NCBI GenBank assembly: GCA_017458885.1
Contig: JAFSZQ010000021.1
Coordinates: forward strand, 1-5,879
Origin: Oscillospiraceae bacterium
Lineage (GTDB): Bacteria > Bacillota > Clostridia > Oscillospirales > Oscillospiraceae
DNA length: 5,879 nt
Direction of reading: 5' to 3'
Below, piece after piece: positions 5,781-5,879 of the stretch; the stretch's first letter is position 1; each line of letters starts with the position of its first letter. Under the pieces are notes generated by a model. That model had not been told where the DNA came from. It made no database searches and saw nothing but the letters and a program-made list of their open reading frames with translations. Position numbers and translations under genes: made by a program.

Positions 5781-5879
5781 CTGCGCGTCACGGCGGGCTT
5801 TTGGGCGATGCTCGCCGCCGCGCTGCTCGCGGCGCCGTGGCAGGTCGCGGCGGCGGTGCTGCTCGCCGCGGCGGCGCAC
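5781..5879 (+). CDS. spoIVFB: N-terminus of a probable SpoIVFB-like M50 site-2 protease (partial, start uncertain)
   Basis: The frame containing GAA 5772-5774 stays open to the window edge. It reads LRVTAGFWAMLAAALLAA, then a short PWQ break, then VAAAVLLAAAAH. This is a hydrophobic membrane segment, a turn, and a second segment ending in His on the last codon. B. subtilis SpoIVFB has the same start, two hydrophobic stretches leading into the zinc motif HELGH, so the last His is probably the first metal ligand of HExxH. That motif itself lies outside the window. The upstream neighbour resembles SpoIVFA, its usual partner. The start is a problem: the only ATG (5808) falls inside the first membrane segment. 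CTG at 5781 gives the family-like beginning R-V-x-x-x-F-W. ATC at 5751 lies 9 nt after GGGGAGG (5735-5741). I place the start at 5781 as a compromise, overlapping nothing and 7 nt after the upstream stop. Confidence 0.5.
   Translation, partial: MRVTAGFWAMLAAALLAAPWQVAAAVLLAAAAH

Noticed and set aside
4526..5791. 421-codon minus-strand open frame opposite the M23 gene and the spacer
   Set aside because: Shadow frame of the M23 gene in GC-rich DNA that runs through the inverted repeat; no domain evidence.

Overview
This is a GC-rich window, apart from one AT-rich spacer. It has Gram-positive style ribosome binding sites (AAGGAGG, GAGGAGG) and intrinsic terminators. It carries an anaerobic purine/urate-type gene pair next to what looks like the spoIVFA-spoIVFB sporulation pair. 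Together these suggest a strictly anaerobic, endospore-forming, high-GC member of the Clostridia, such as a gut lineage. The lineage is an inference from gene content and base composition; no rRNA or other phylogenetic marker is present.

Layout. Positions 1-129 hold the last 42 codons of an unrecognised Ala/Glu-rich protein. Positions 130-251 hold a good housekeeping-type promoter (TTGCAA, 17 bp, TAAAAT). A 14-bp hairpin with a T6 tract follows and ends right at the Shine-Dalgarno of the next gene, as in a leader attenuator. Positions 252-1595 encode SsnA, a metal-dependent amidohydrolase. Positions 1612-4557 encode YgfK, a large iron-sulfur flavoprotein with a dihydroorotate-dehydrogenase-like barrel, a GltD-like NAD(P)H/FAD module and a C-terminal ferredoxin-like domain. 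The two genes are 16 bp apart and form one operon, closed by an intrinsic terminator at about 4629-4672.

Positions 4558-4984 hold no credible gene. Most of this spacer (about 4567-4924) is one large imperfect palindrome centred near 4745, built of nested AT-rich hairpins. It resembles a MITE-like or dispersed intergenic repeat. Positions 4985-5773 encode a 262-aa, single-pass membrane M23 (LytM) protein. Its length, architecture and downstream neighbour fit SpoIVFA, but its M23 zinc and catalytic residues are all intact. Overlapping or abutting its stop is the start of a membrane protein cut off by the window edge at a His. It looks like the N-terminus of the SpoIVFB site-2 protease just before HExxH, and it has no ordinary start codon where one is expected.

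How the genes work together. ssnA and ygfK belong to the conserved set (with xdh-type molybdenum hydroxylases, ygeX, ygeY, ygeW, hyuA) that has been tied to anaerobic purine and urate breakdown and to selenium-dependent molybdenum hydroxylases. SsnA would hydrolyse a C-N bond of a purine-derived heterocycle, and YgfK would move electrons from NAD(P)H to a substrate at its N-terminal barrel. The exact substrates cannot be read from this sequence. The spoIVF pair would act in the mother cell on pro-sigma-K activation and is functionally unrelated; the palindromic spacer separates the two units. No CRISPR array, tRNA, rRNA or transposase gene was seen.
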